Positions 12,012 to 27,476 of a stretch of DNA of 64,000 nt are shown piece by piece. Below the pieces are notes generated by a model. That model saw nothing but the letters and a program-made list of their open reading frames with translations, ran no database searches and had not been told where the DNA came from. The translations under genes were made by a program, and so were the position numbers. Source of the DNA: Calcarisporiella thermophila CBS 279.70 (lineage: Eukaryota; Calcarisporiellomycota); the NCBI RefSeq assembly GCF_041956535.1, contig NW_027192203.1:706315-770314 (forward strand), in the 5' to 3' direction. Within the stretch, counting starts at the first letter, position 1, and each line of letters begins with the position of its first letter.

Positions 12012-13830
12012 CCTCGTGAAGAAAAAGAGTGGAGAATCCAAACGCATTGATCGATCATCTTATGACCTGGCGCAGCAGAGGCGCTAAATTTCCACCCCAA
12101 GGGGTTCTCCAGATCCATTTTAATTGATTCACATAACACTAACAGGGGGATCTTGACACTTGCCTTCCAAAAAGCCAGCGCTGCCATTCCCATTCCATGC
12201 TAGCCCCCCTTACCTCATCCGTTTCCACGGTGTTCATTAGCAGGAGGATTAGGAAGGCTGCGTTCTCCTTACAAAGGCAACCGCTAGCACATGCGCAGGG
12301 TGACACTTCAATTTCCCGCCCAATCGCCACGTCCGTGGTTTGCTTTTGCACATGATTATTGTGATGCGATGGACCAAATTTGGGCCCTTCACCTCACCGG
12401 AAATCCCCAGCCAAAATGGCCCAGCCTCCGCTTCGTCTGCTTTTCTTGACTATTTCACCCAAGCCTCCCAGCGACCCGATTCAATCGGCAGACCCTTTCC
12501 CTGTCGTCTAGGAAAGACTAATCTGACGGATCAGTCCACTCTGATTGAACAGGGTGCTGGCGGTCGTCAGGATATTTATTGCTGGCCTTTGTTTTTCTCA
12601 TTCTTCCTCACATGGAATCCCATAGTTCATAAATCCCATCCCATCAGGATTACACCTTCCAATGGTGAATAGATTAGGGGAGAATGAGAATTGTGTAGTC
12701 CATTTCACCAATCACTTCAAGTGTCTATCGCAACGCGATCCGCTGATAGCTAGTGATTAAGCCTATGCATTCTTCCCTCTGAGAACTTCCGAAAACGGAG
12801 GGAATTGTTTAATTTCCAAAAGGCCATACGTTGGAGTTTCCCCAACAATGGCAATACTCTCTATTTTTCTTTAATCTTTCCTGTTTATACTTCAAAATTG
12901 CTCGAAACGGGGTTGGTACCGCCAATCCAGATCCGGCTTATTTCAATATGGTCGTCATGAATTGCAATAGTGTGCCAGTGAGCGTCGAATAAAGAAGGCT
13001 GTTCACAAACTCCTCCGTTTATCAAATCGATGCAACCGCGCAACGCAACAGCTTGCGCCCTGCAAGAGCGAGGCAATGTCCGATACAAAGAGATAAAGAG
13101 GAGAAAACAAAGCCGCGGTTCACTTCCGATCGGAGCTAAGCCCCTCGACCACTACTAGCCTGGCCACCCAAGCTAAATCACTGCCGTTTGCGCACAAGCT
13201 GGGCTCCTGGAACGCCGCGGGTTCCCGAAGGACGCTGTACATTCATGGAATGCGTTACGGTTGAGGATCCACCCTTGCCTTTGTGCGGCCAGGCCGACGA
13301 TTAGATCAGGAGCGGCCGAACAAGAGAACAAGAGAACAAGAGAACAAGGCCATGTTCCCTCCTTCCCGCGAGTCTGACCGCGTCTCACATCATGACTCAA
13401 ACACGTGGCGGGCAGAATTAAAGTGCTACGGCAGCCTTGCGGCATGGTGGATAGACGCTAATCGGGAGGCTTTTTTTTTCCTTATTCGGGCCCCGCTTCT
13501 GTGATCAAAAAGTTAGTGTTCTAGAAGTTGGCCGAAAAGGGCCCTCGCCGGCGAGCCAAAGCCCTCGGGGGTTCGGAGCAGAAACGCCTGCAAGGAAAAA
13601 CGATGGCTGCGGCTGGGGCCGCTGACGAGTATTGAGGCTTATTGAGGAGACAGGGCTGGGTCGATCGTCATTGGTTTCTGCTGTCCAACCGCCGGAGTCG
13701 CTGCGAGAAGAGCACACAGTTGCATAAGGCCCCGTAAACACTAAGTGGCCGAGCCTATAAAAGTCACTGGCCGGGAACCAGGCTCGGCCTTCCGGCCACC
13801 CTCGCTCCCACCGGTCTCGCGCTTTTCCCA
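12012..13830. other. long spacer before the HSF gene
   Basis: About 1.8 kb. The part nearest 12012 may hold a missed first exon of the lipase: an ATG at 12193 on the minus strand opens a short hydrophobic run. The rest has only short unsupported frames. An 8-bp tandem repeat sits at 13318-13349. The 200 bp before 13831 is GC-rich and includes GAGCCTATAAAAGTCACTGG near 13752, a good TATA candidate for the HSF gene. Confidence 0.45.
13318..13349. repeat. tandem repeat, GAACAAGA x4
   Basis: Four direct copies of an 8-bp unit GAACAAGA, the last ending in G in place of A. It lies in non-coding DNA about 480 bp upstream of the HSF-type gene. This looks like replication slippage, with no sign of function. 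Confidence 0.85.
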
Positions 13831-14803
13831 ATGGAGAAAGACAAGGATCCCTTCACGCATCAATTCAGAATGTCTTCAGGCCAATTCGATTCCCAGCTGA
13901 GCAAGACCAGCAACGCCTTCGTGAGAAAGCTTTGCAAGTAAGTTCTGCCCTGCAATGGGGCTTCATTGCCGCGGTGGCACCCACGCTGACGCTGCATTCC
14001 TCATTAGCATGATTAACGACAAGAAGTTCCAGCATCTGATTTCGTACAATCACGCGGGGACGGGCTTCGTGGTTTGCGGTATCCAGGAATTCTCGCGCAC
14101 GGTGTTGCCCGTGCACTTTAAGGTGAGCCCAGCAAGCCCCGGGTTCCGATCGGAAGGCGGCGGTAGAATTGACCCTCTTATTCTCTAGCACAACAACTTC
14201 TCGAGCTTTGTCCGGCAGTTGAACATGTACGGCTTCTACAAGGTCAACAAGTGCCCGCGCGGCGTGCGGACTATGGTGAGTGATCGGCTGCCCTTCCCCT
14301 CCACGGGAGGGGCGGCTCGGTGCTGTTTTCTTCGGCCCACTCTGGCCCCCTCTTCCCAATCCATGTGCTGACCAGAGTCTTGCCCAATGCTGCAGGCGGA
14401 GAACCAGGTGTGGGAGTTCGCGCACCCCAAATTCTCCCGCGATCACCCGGAGCTGCTCAATGAAATCAAGCGGCGCCCGATCGAATCCGAGAATCGGAAA
14501 GACATGGACTTGCAAGCTCGCGTGTCCGCCCTCGAGTCCTCGCAGACCGAGTTGTGCCAACACCTGGCGCAACTAAGCAGAAACTTCGCCATGGTGCTGA
14601 ATACAATGGCCGAAATGAAGCGCCAGCAGTCTGCACAGCAAATGTGGATTAAGGAGGCTATATCCTCTCTCGGCGAGCAGGATCGATTCGAGCTGAGTGC
14701 AACGGTGTCCAGTGCGGACTCTCCAGAGCTGTTTTTGCTGGACGATCTTGTTCCTCAGAGCAGCACTCCCTCGCTCTTTATCGAGAAGTATTTCGATATG
14801 TAG
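13831..14803 (+). CDS. HSF-type DNA-binding transcription factor
   Basis: Four exons (13831-13937, 14008-14122, 14189-14275, 14396-14803) close in frame to 238 residues. Residues about 26-125 form an HSF winged helix: [63 protein letters not shown], then FAHPKFSRDHPELLNEIKRR. The recognition helix [12 protein letters not shown] is canonical. A short leucine/heptad region (about 150-205) could mediate oligomerisation, and an acidic/Ser-rich end (SADSPELFLLDDL) could activate. The protein is much shorter than classical Hsf1 and has no clear long C-terminal activation domain, so it is more like a small HSF/Skn7/Sfl1-class factor without a receiver domain. Whether it responds to heat cannot be told from the sequence. 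Confidence 0.9.
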
Positions 14804-15470
14804 AGCTCCGGCCCGTGTGGAATCTATTCCACCCCTCCCCCCAACTCCATGAGTACGACATCGCTGCACAGCCGACTCATTGGTAGAAGCGTGTCTTCCC
14901 CTCCTTACATGAATCGCTAAAGAGCCGACTAAAATGCGGCGTGTCGCAGGCTCGAGCACCTGGGCTATTCCCCACTTTCGCCTTCGATCTTATGCGACTT
15001 ACAAATCGTCTCGCTAGATAGATGGCGCTCCAATCCCTGCGCTTGGGGCCTCTCTTCCTAGCTTTCGATTCGGCTTTGCCATTGGCGATTTTTTATCAAT
15101 AAAAAGTAAACCGGGTGGGGAGAGAAGCTGTTTTCCACACCCTGCAATTTCCATTGAGCTTTGAACCAGGATTCAAGTCGTAGACAGAGCTATAGAACCT
15201 TGGTACCCTATATCCTCAAACTTGGGCCTTGGCCCTTCAACTTCACTCTCGCACGCCATGGACAGTTTTGGACATCGATACTGGGGGATGATCACGTATA
15301 TTTTTAATAAAGGGCGATAGTAAAGAAGACGATATACACAGAAAATAGCTTTCACACATTCGCATTAGGAAAATAGAGGGTGGTGGAGTAGGGGGGCGGC
15401 GGAGAGGGAGAGGAGGAAGAGGGGAGAGATAAATTCCAAAAAAAAAAACTACACAACTAAACACAAATGT
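14804..15470. other. spacer between convergent HSF and TRS120 genes
   Basis: About 670 bp holding the 3' ends of two convergent genes. A possible polyadenylation signal AATAAA lies near 15098. There is a purine-rich stretch at 15364-15430. I see no gene. Confidence 0.5.
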
Positions 15471-18400
15471 TCATGGCTGGACCGCCTCCAATACAATCTG
15501 CTCATGATCCGTATAGATCTGCCCGGTATCGAGATTCTCCACGTGGTACAGGATCTTGAACCGGCCGCACGAGATACAACATAACTGCAAGTGGTGGTAT
15601 ACGGTGTCCCCAGGCTGAACTTCCGACAGAGGCGCTTGCAGCACCCCCTGGTACAGCAGCTTGTCCCCCAGAGCGGGGTCTTTTGCCCCAATATAATTGG
15701 TTTGCACGGGAAGAAGTCGGACGCAGAAGCGCGCACCGGTGCCTAGGGTGGATCATCGCAACGCATTAGTATCCACGCGACGTCCCTCCATGACAAAAAA
15801 AAAAGGAAAAAAAAGAGGACAAAAATCACTCACTGAGCCGATTCACCACGCCAATCGACAGCGACACAAAGGTGTCCACCTCACACTGGAATTCCTTCGG
15901 GCCCACCCTTCGTACGTGACTGCCCTCCGCACTCGCGACCATCTCCACCGCAGGACGCTTGAGCGTCTCGAGGTGATGGGGCAAGAATCGAACCATCGGC
16001 CGAAGGAAAACGGTGCCGCAACGTTTGGTGGAGGGGCAGTGCCACCTCATCTGCAGGCGTTTCAGCAGGGCCTCGCGGTACCAGAACTGCTCGCGGCGAT
16101 GCTTTTCCTGCTCCTCGCTGAACCGCGTGGCAGACACCACAAACTGCTTGTTCTGCTCAAAGGTCGGAATGGGGCGAGACACCTCCTCGACGGAGAGGGA
16201 TATCCGCGGTAGGGGGAGCACGATGCGTTTGGTGGCATCGGGCTCTATGGAGACCTTGGAGCACGCAAAGTCCTCCTCCGCCTCGGCGACCCGGAAGCTC
16301 ACGTCCATGGCCCGAGACCAAATGTTCTTGACATCCAGGGTCATGAGACAGCACTCGCTCTCCCTTCCGTTGTGCTGCCACGCCTTGATAAGCAGCGATT
16401 CCGTATCGGAGCCCTCGGTGGCGCCTTGGAGCTTGGCCCCGTGCTCGGAGAGCGACGGGTCGACCCCCAGGTAAGCCAGGTCGAACTGTGCCACCTCCAG
16501 ATTTTGGTGCACCGTCATCAAGAAGGGGAGAAACAGCCGGCGAGTGTAGAAGGTGGGGGCAACGTTCCCCTCCTCCTCCCTCTCCATGTATCCGTAGTCG
16601 ATTTGGATGGAGGCGCTCGTGCATCCCCGCTTACCGAACACGTTGACCACGGCATCCCACGTCCCACCCGGTGGGATCGACACCTTGCGCGCAATGCTGG
16701 TCGCGTCCTTTTGGGTCGGGCTGGCCGGCCCCTCCCAGGACAGAGCGTGGATTCCCTTGGTGAAAAGATCCAGTTCGTAGATATCCTCCGGGGGGATCTC
16801 AGGCGTGATCACAGGCGCGTTTACCGTCGTAGAGTCGAAGAAAGAGAACCCAACAAAGTCGACCGGGGTGGAGCTGGCATTCTCCAGAGTGATTCGCAGG
16901 CTGGTGGTCTCTCCCTCGAACAGATCTATTGCCCCGTGGAGCAGCGAGGTGGATGCGATCTTGACAAGCGGCTGCTTGGGAACCACCGACACTTTGAGGG
17001 GTTGCAGCTCTTGGCTGGGTCGGTTGGCGGGAGGCTCGCCCGTGGACACCAGGGAATCCAGGCCGTTCTTCTTGATTTTGGTGGCTCCCCTGTTGTGCAA
17101 AACCTCCGTTTGCGTTGGGGATGGCAGAGGAAACTCTTGCTCGGTGCATCCAGCCACTCGTACTAGACAGCCTCGAATATCCAGCTCACCCGCCTCTAAT
17201 GGCGTGCCCGAGAGTTGGACTGCCATAAAACTCGATGCCGGGACGAGGACTGACAGTGGTACCGCCTCAAACTTAGCACCTGACGTACTACGGTGCAGAA
17301 CAGAAGAATCATCAGTACAAGGCAGATTCAAAATGAAGTCCACTCAGTAGAGGGGGGAGGGGCCATACCTAAGGGTGAGGGATTGGACGTCAAGGTCGTA
17401 GGCAAAAGGATTGATCAGGGTCACCGTAAACTGAGACATCTCGTTCGCCACCAAGATGATCTGCTCGGTATCCTTCTTTTTGCTGAATGGATTATAAATA
17501 AATGGATCTGTGCTGCCCTCAGCAACGGCGCCCCCTTGATTGGCAAAGGCACGGCCAGCGTGCGGGAATGGGATTAGGTGTTGGGGTTGCCTGTGCGGAA
17601 GATTCGAAATTCACTATGGTTGGGCTGAAAGTAGGATTCGCAAAGGATACTTACATGCAAACCTCGATCGAGGCGACCATGTTATACCCCCAATATTTTA
17701 TATCCGTGCCGGGCTTGCCATCCTTTCTGATGGCGGAGACGATCCGCGGGACAGAGGTGGCGAGTCGAACCTGCTCGTCTTTGGGCAAATATCGGTAGAA
17801 CTTGCGTAGAAGGGTGGCGGTGTAGCTTAGCATGGAGGGGTAGTCGGAGAGTGCCTCGGATACCGTGATACATTCTCGCAGGACATCGACTTGCAGCTCT
17901 GGCCATCCCTTGGAAAAATCGGCGTCCAAGCCGTACGGGTTATTGGCCTCATCTCCTAAATCTAAACCTCTGATTCATTAGATCGCCGACCAGTGGCGAA
18001 GGATACCAGCCACTCACCCTCGATTCCATAGGTACTGCACAGTTTCTTGAGACACTCGAGGATACCTCGATCCGAGATCCCCGCGAATGATTGGGATGAT
18101 GCCATTCGAGCCTCAAAGAGCAAGGGCAATACCAGCAGCGCCGTTTGTCGCAAGAAGAAGGCGTGTTTGCGCGGGTATCCGATAAAAGACATGATGGAAG
18201 CCATGACGGTGGTTATTTGGATCTAAAGGGGAGAAAGCACAGGTTGCATAAAGGAGTCAGCCGTCATCCTAGAGATGGCCGTCAATGGCAGCTCGAACCA
18301 ACCTGCTCCGTGAGAGTCAAGTCATCCATCGGGAAATTCCATGCACGCATCACCCAGGAAGCAATATCGGGCCTCGAAACGCCACACTTACGGCTCCAAA

Positions 18401-20199
18401 TTTTGGGGGGGGCCTGCGGGGTCGCGTCTTCTCTCGCGCTAACGTTGCCCAGCAGTATGCTCATGGATTTCTCGTTCCACCCGTCACACCACCACACCGT
18501 GGCAAGAAATCGCGCAATTTTAAGATAGGCCTCGATGGGAATCATCGACGGACAAGGTACCGCGCCAGATGACGTCGTATATTTAGTCAAGAGTTGCATG
18601 ATAGTGGCATACTTTTCGGGAAGGTCAATCAGGAGGGGCTTTGAAGAATGGCCAGGTATGGAGACTGAAGGGCTTCCCGGAGTGCCCGCTTGACCGGGAG
18701 CAGGATTGGTGATTAAATGCTTGAGAAAAGAGGGATGGAGATGTGAACGGAACATTCAAAGTGCACGTGATTCGAAGTTACACTTACAGTCAAGTTCAGA
18801 CATTCGGCCATAAAATAGGCGCAGCAGAGGCCTTCTAGTGCGCTCGCCTGCCATAGATAGTCAGAATTGGATTTCAGCAGCTCTATGCAAGTTGTATAGC
18901 TGTGAGTCAAACAGTTAAATAAACGTCGTATTAGATTATTGTTTTTTCTATGCGATATCCGCTCTGGTCATTCCACTCTATTAATACCTGGTGACTGCGT
19001 CAGGCAGCCGTCCCGATAGCAAATACAGATCGGCGATTAATTTCATGCCACGTGCTGGTGTCCGTTTGCGAACTTTTGCTTCAGCCGATGTGGCCATGCT
19101 TAGGTTGGAAGTGGGTGAGAGGGTGGAGGCGATAGAGGGTGAACGCAAGGCGGGATAGGTGGACTCGAAGTGTTCTGGACGCTCGGGCATTACATCCTTC
19201 TTGCTACTGAGGGAGGTTTTGGCTGGTTGAGGCACTGATGGCTGCATATCAGGCGGATTGAAGGAATGCATTGAGTTTCTTGAAGCAGGGCGAGGAACGG
19301 CTAGTGACATGTATCCAGAGTACCGTGCCTGCGGGGATTCGATAATTTGTCGCTTGTCAATGTCAGCGGCCTAGAAAAAGCCAGTATTATTGAATGCCAT
19401 ATTCATTTTTTTGTGACAATGATAATCCAATACCAAGTTGCCGAATTCGGTCAACATGCTGCTAGCGAAATCGCACATCATGGTACTCATGTAAAAAGAC
19501 ATATCTCCAAAGTTGGGTATCATAACAAGGCCTTTGGTCGTATCTGGCTGGTTCTCTAATGGATCAAATGCAAAACAGCGGCTAACCAGCACCGTCGGGT
19601 ACTGAGAATACGGAAATAGTAAAGCTCGTTAATTTGGGCCGGTGTGCTCCAATACTGTAACAGATATCTTCACCTTTGAGAGATCCTGGGAAAATTGCTT
19701 GAAACCTTCGCTCATGTCTTTCTCCTTCCATTCCTGACAATCCATTATCCCGATGACCTTATATTGAAAAACATATTGATTAAAACAAATGAAGTGATCA
19801 GCAAGACATTCTCATTGACCCACCCCATATATTCGTCTATGCATTTGAAATTCCTCGAGATAAGCTTGCTCAGTCGAGTATTGTGAGACAAAATTAAAGT
19901 GGAGTTGCCCTTCTTGGAACACCTGAGAGCTGAACATAGCTTCCAATCCGAAGCAATGAAAAGAATTAGCAAATCTGAAAACCGAAAGATGATAACAATG
20001 CGCAAACCAATAGGACAATAAACTTACCATTGGCTCCCTTCTTCAGATCGGGGGTCACGTCCCCCAATCGTACGCTATTGAAAGTCTGTACCAGTGTGGC
20101 ATGCTTCTTGAAGGTTGCATATTTAATGGGCCCCACGGGCACAAGTAACACGCGGATCTGTGCATGCGAAGCGATGGACGCAAACGATGAGCCCATCAT
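15471..20199 (-). CDS. TRS120: TRAPP II subunit Trs120 (TRAPPC9/NIBP family)
   Basis: Scaffold of the TRAPP II complex, the Golgi exchange factor for Rab11/Ypt31. The start at 20199 opens with an N terminus typical of Trs120: HAQIRVLLVPVGPIKYATFKKHA then FNSVRLGDVTPD. Next comes a helical-repeat region, seen as KLIADLYLLSGRLPDAVTRY followed by CIELLKSNSDYLWQASALEG, the usual TRAPPC9 element. DPFIYNPFSKK with ILVANEMSQFTVTLINPF leads into a long beta-rich half of Ig-like units; its largest exon, 15826-17343, codes for about 500 residues. The last exon (about 15471-15741) ends DHEQIVLEAVQP. Many introns of 50-100 bp interrupt the first half. The antisense strand of the GC-rich large exon carries long open frames that are shadows. 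Confidence 0.93.
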
Positions 20200-20416
20200 T
20201 GCGAATCTGTAGACAAAATACGGTGAGTTGTGCTCTTTTCCTCTTCAAAATTTCAGATGAACGCAATGGCAATGGAGCCCACTTGCACGCGTTTTGTTAG
20301 ACGCAGCAATTTTGAGGTTTCAGCACTGTCTGATGTTTTTAGCAGTCCCATTAACGACTCTTTTCTGCATCATTATTTCCACCTTGGCCTACTTTCCATT
20401 CACTTAACCAAGGATC
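20200..20416. promoter_or_regulatory. short divergent promoter, TRS120 / PRP2
   Basis: Only 217 bp separate the two start codons, so the genes probably share a promoter region. No TATA box is evident on either strand. This fits two housekeeping genes. Confidence 0.5.
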
Positions 20417-24023
<3,607 letters not shown>

Positions 24024-25006
24024 TTTGTGCATCTTCTGTTTCTCTCGTCTTTCCTTCCATGACTTCTTATCCCCTCATCTTACATCAACGCTGTTTTCAT
24101 GACATATTCACTCATGGGGCTTTCAGAGATTCCTTTTGTAAATGTTTTTGCTTCTCTATAAAGATTATTTTTTAATTTATTTAATTAGCTCTTTTGGAAG
24201 AGAATTTGATTTGATTTGCCTAATAAAATCATTTTCGCGGATGATTGCGAGTAAAAATTAGGTCAACTGTGCAAAGTTAACCTAATTGTGGCATCGCGTT
24301 GACAGAGGATTTGGGTGGAGGAGGAGCAAGATCACTTGACCAAGTAGGACAAATGTAGCACACTGCGATATGACTACATACATCGAACCGTATATGGTAG
24401 AGTGTCTCAAAAGGAAGGCTTTTGCAGGGGGAGGAGGGGGAGTGAAGGCATCATCGCCATAAGCCTCCCCGAGACTCCCCTAGTTTGTTCCGCTTTACCA
24501 AGTTTCTCCAGATCCAAAGGTTTCTCCAGACCTAATAAGTTTCATCCTCATTATTACGTGGTCTTTGCATATAGACAACTGCTCAATATTTAAAGACAGA
24601 AGGGGGGGACGGAGGGGAGAATGAAGGGAGAGGTCAAGGTCATACTTTCGGGTAACTTATTGTTTAATTCTCTCCTTGCACATACAGCGTCGTATTTTAT
24701 CACTTGCTAAGAAATTTTGGTACAAGATTAATTAGCCGATCGTACCAACTAAAAAACTTACATAATCTTGACGGTCTGTGAAATTACGGTTGTTAGATTT
24801 CATAATGCTGGCCATGGTTGAATAAAATGATGCTACAAATTAGATTCGAACTGGACATACACCCTCTTCCTTGGGACTATAAATACGGCTTGCCTGGCTT
24901 TCTTCTTCGCGCTCTACCCTCGAATTGAATTCAGGCCTCTCTCCTCTCTCCTCTCCTCGACTTCTCCAACCGCCATCCCCACCCTCAACCACACATAGGA
25001 CACAGT
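24024..25006. other. spacer and promoter upstream of carboxypeptidase copy 1
   Basis: About 980 bp. A TATAAATA box lies at 24878-24885, 129 bp before the ATG, followed by a pyrimidine-rich leader. A CATTATTACGTGGT motif at 24549-24562 recurs, with one change, upstream of copy 3. I see no gene. Confidence 0.55.
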
Positions 25007-26795
25007 ATGAAGATCTTTAACGCACTCCTCCTTGCAGCGGTGATGCTCACCCTCACCGCTGCTCAACAAGAAGCGCAGGTGCAGGACACCCAGGCTGACC
25101 AAGCGCTTCTCGAGTTCAACAAGCCATCGAAGCCCCTCTCCTTCAAGGGCCATCAAGTCGTGACCGTGGAGGTGCGCAACCAGGCAGAACTCGATACCCT
25201 TGTTCGCACGATCCAGGTTTGTGGGCCCAGTGGATAAAATTCTTGGACATTTGGGCTGACCTCTGCTTACCTCGTAGAAATACCACCTCGACGAGTGGTC
25301 TCACCCCAAGATTGGCGAGGTTGACTTGCGCATTCCTCCTGAGCTTAGTGAAACCTTCAAGAAGGCCGTCCGTTCACCCCTCAAGGTCAAGATTGCCGAT
25401 CTGGGTGCTGCCATCGAGGAAGAGGCCAAGCCCAGTACAGAGGAACTCCGCCCCCAGTCTAAGGTGTTGGCTGCAGCCCCCCCGAACTTGGACTGGTTCA
25501 AGAGCTACAAAAATCTTGCTGAACACCAAAACTTCATCAAGAAGTTGAACGCTGACTACGCTAGCATCACGGAGGTGGTGAGCGCAGGAAAGACATACGA
25601 GAACAGGGACATTACCGGGTTGAGAATCAAGGGCAAGAATGCCAAGAAAACCTTCATCATCCATGGAGGTATCCACGCCCGTGAATGGATTACTCCGGTA
25701 AATCGCAAGCATATTAGAAGGAGCTAGCGTCATGAAGCTAACAAGATTTTCAATTGCATGTGCTACCCTTTTTATTTTGTGTTATTTAGGCCACTGTCGC
25801 TTATCTCATGAACGCTTTGGCTGGTCTGTACGGAAAAGACCAACGCATCACCAATATTGTGGACAACTACGACACATACGTATTCCCTATCCTGAATGCT
25901 GATGGCTACGTTTTCACACAAAGCAATCGTATGGTGAGTACTTGCTTTTCATTCAAATGGGTTGAAGCGTTTCCCAAAGTTGTAACCGCCTTTTTTGCAC
26001 TGAATAGTGGCGGAAGAACAGACAACCCAACGGCGGTAGCAGCTGTGTTGGTACCGATGTTAACCGTAATTGGGTAAATACGCAGACCTTATATTTAAAA
26101 CTAAAAGTCCTGGGAAACTCATTTTTAAATTTATTCAGGCTGCTGGCTTTGGCGGTCCCGGTGCTTCAAACAACCCATGTGACGAAAGTAAATCAATGCC
26201 TCCCGTTTTCTCCTCTTCTCCGTCGCATATGTGTTAACCCAACCTGTATTTTCCAAAATTTCTAGCTTACCACGGCCCCTCTGCCTTCTCTTCCCCTGAA
26301 GCCAGGGCGATGTCCCAGTTCATCTCGGCGAAGAGGCCCCATGTCTATTTCGACATCCACTCCTACAGTCAGCTGTGGATGTGGCCGTACGGTTACAAGT
26401 GCAGCGGAACTCCACCCAATGGAGCCAATATCGAAAAAGCTGGCCGAAGGGCTGCCCAGGCATTGCAGTCAGTCCACGGAACACAATTCACTTCTGGGCC
26501 CATCTGTACCACCATCTACCAAGCGTCAGGAAGTACTGTCGACTGGGCCGTGGACAGTGAGTTTATTTCTCACATTTGTTTCTAAAACAAGAAACCATAG
26601 TGGCCGGCTTCTCTAACTCGTCTGCTCTCTATTCCCCTCCATATAGAAGCTGGAGTTGCCTATCCATACACCCTTGAACTCCGTGATAAGGGAAGATACG
26701 GTTTCGTTCTCCCGGCTAACCAAATCATTCCGTCGGGTGAGGAGACCCTTGAGGGCATTTTGACCTTGTTGGAATACGCTCTTGGCACAAGATAA
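25007..26795 (+). CDS. secreted metallocarboxypeptidase A-like (M14A), copy 1
   Basis: Seven exons (25007-25216, 25278-25697, 25790-25933, 26008-26073, 26139-26187, 26266-26556, 26647-26795) give 442 residues: signal peptide (1 to about 19), activation propeptide ([17 protein letters not shown]...DEWSHP) and peptidase domain. Zinc ligands are HARE (H69/E72) and DIHSYSQLW (H196), bovine numbering. The substrate carboxylate is bound by NRMWRKNR (R127) and NRNW (N144/R145); Y248 lies in [11 protein letters not shown] and the general base E270 in [13 protein letters not shown]. Position 255 is Val, so A-type (hydrophobic C-terminal residue) specificity is expected. All catalytic residues are present. 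It is the first of three tandem paralogues and has two introns the others lack. Likely role: digestion of external protein. Confidence 0.95.
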
Positions 26796-27476
26796 TTCCC
26801 CCCCCCCCTATACCAAGAAAAGCCTGGTCTTTTCTCTTAACTCGTGTTATTTGTATAACTATATGCTCGAATTTAGTAAATAAAAGTAAGAGTTCATTTA
26901 CATTGGCAATGCTATTTGCACGGAGGCTCCGCCCCCTTCTCCTCAAACTTACTTTCTAGTTCGCATCACCAGAAACCTTCGTGGAAAAAATTTGGATTCA
27001 CGTGATAAGGTTCTCCTTGCATTGTGTAAGCAATGGGGAAGCCATGGGTGTGATTGAATGCCACCTCGGTCGAAAGCGCCTGAAAATCCAGGCTGAACTG
27101 CCAAAAATAAGATTAGCCACAAACCCCTTTAAATTCCCTTATGTAACGATTACGAAACAAGCTCATTAAAATTGGCACTTAGAGGGTGTTCTCTTTCATT
27201 ATTACCTACGAAATACTTTAAGTTTTGAGAGTCTGGCTGAAAACTTGTCTTTTTCCCCTGGTATTATGTCTACTTCCGTTCTTTGTGCCTTATCGTCAAA
27301 CACTACTTTAAAATGAAAAACCTAAGTTTTTATGGGCAGCGACCTTTTTAAAAGGATGCAGCCCAATTTCCCGCTACCGTCCAACCCGCCCATTGAATTC
27401 ATTCTATTTCTCTTATTTCCTAGACATATTGCACCTATTTCATACCGTTGTTACTTGATTTTATCTCATTTATATT
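26796..27476. promoter_or_regulatory. upstream region of carboxypeptidase copy 2
   Basis: About 680 bp. It contains TTATGTAACGATTACGAAA (27139-27157) and CATTATTAC (27197-27205), both of which recur upstream of copy 3. A TTTTTAAAAGG run near 27345 could serve as a weak TATA. No gene is evident. Confidence 0.5.

Noticed and set aside
13110-13175. 5S rRNA-like words (GATCGGAGCTAAGC, CCTGGCCACC)
   Set aside because: The spacing and remaining sequence do not fit a 5S gene; only short words match.
13865-14572. 235-codon open frame on the minus strand
   Set aside because: It is antisense to the HSF-type gene and crosses its introns. The plus strand has the recognisable DNA-binding domain.
16372-17166. 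264-codon open frame on the plus strand
   Set aside because: It lies antisense to the large Trs120 exon, whose frame carries clear family features. Its composition is that of a mirror frame in GC-rich coding DNA.
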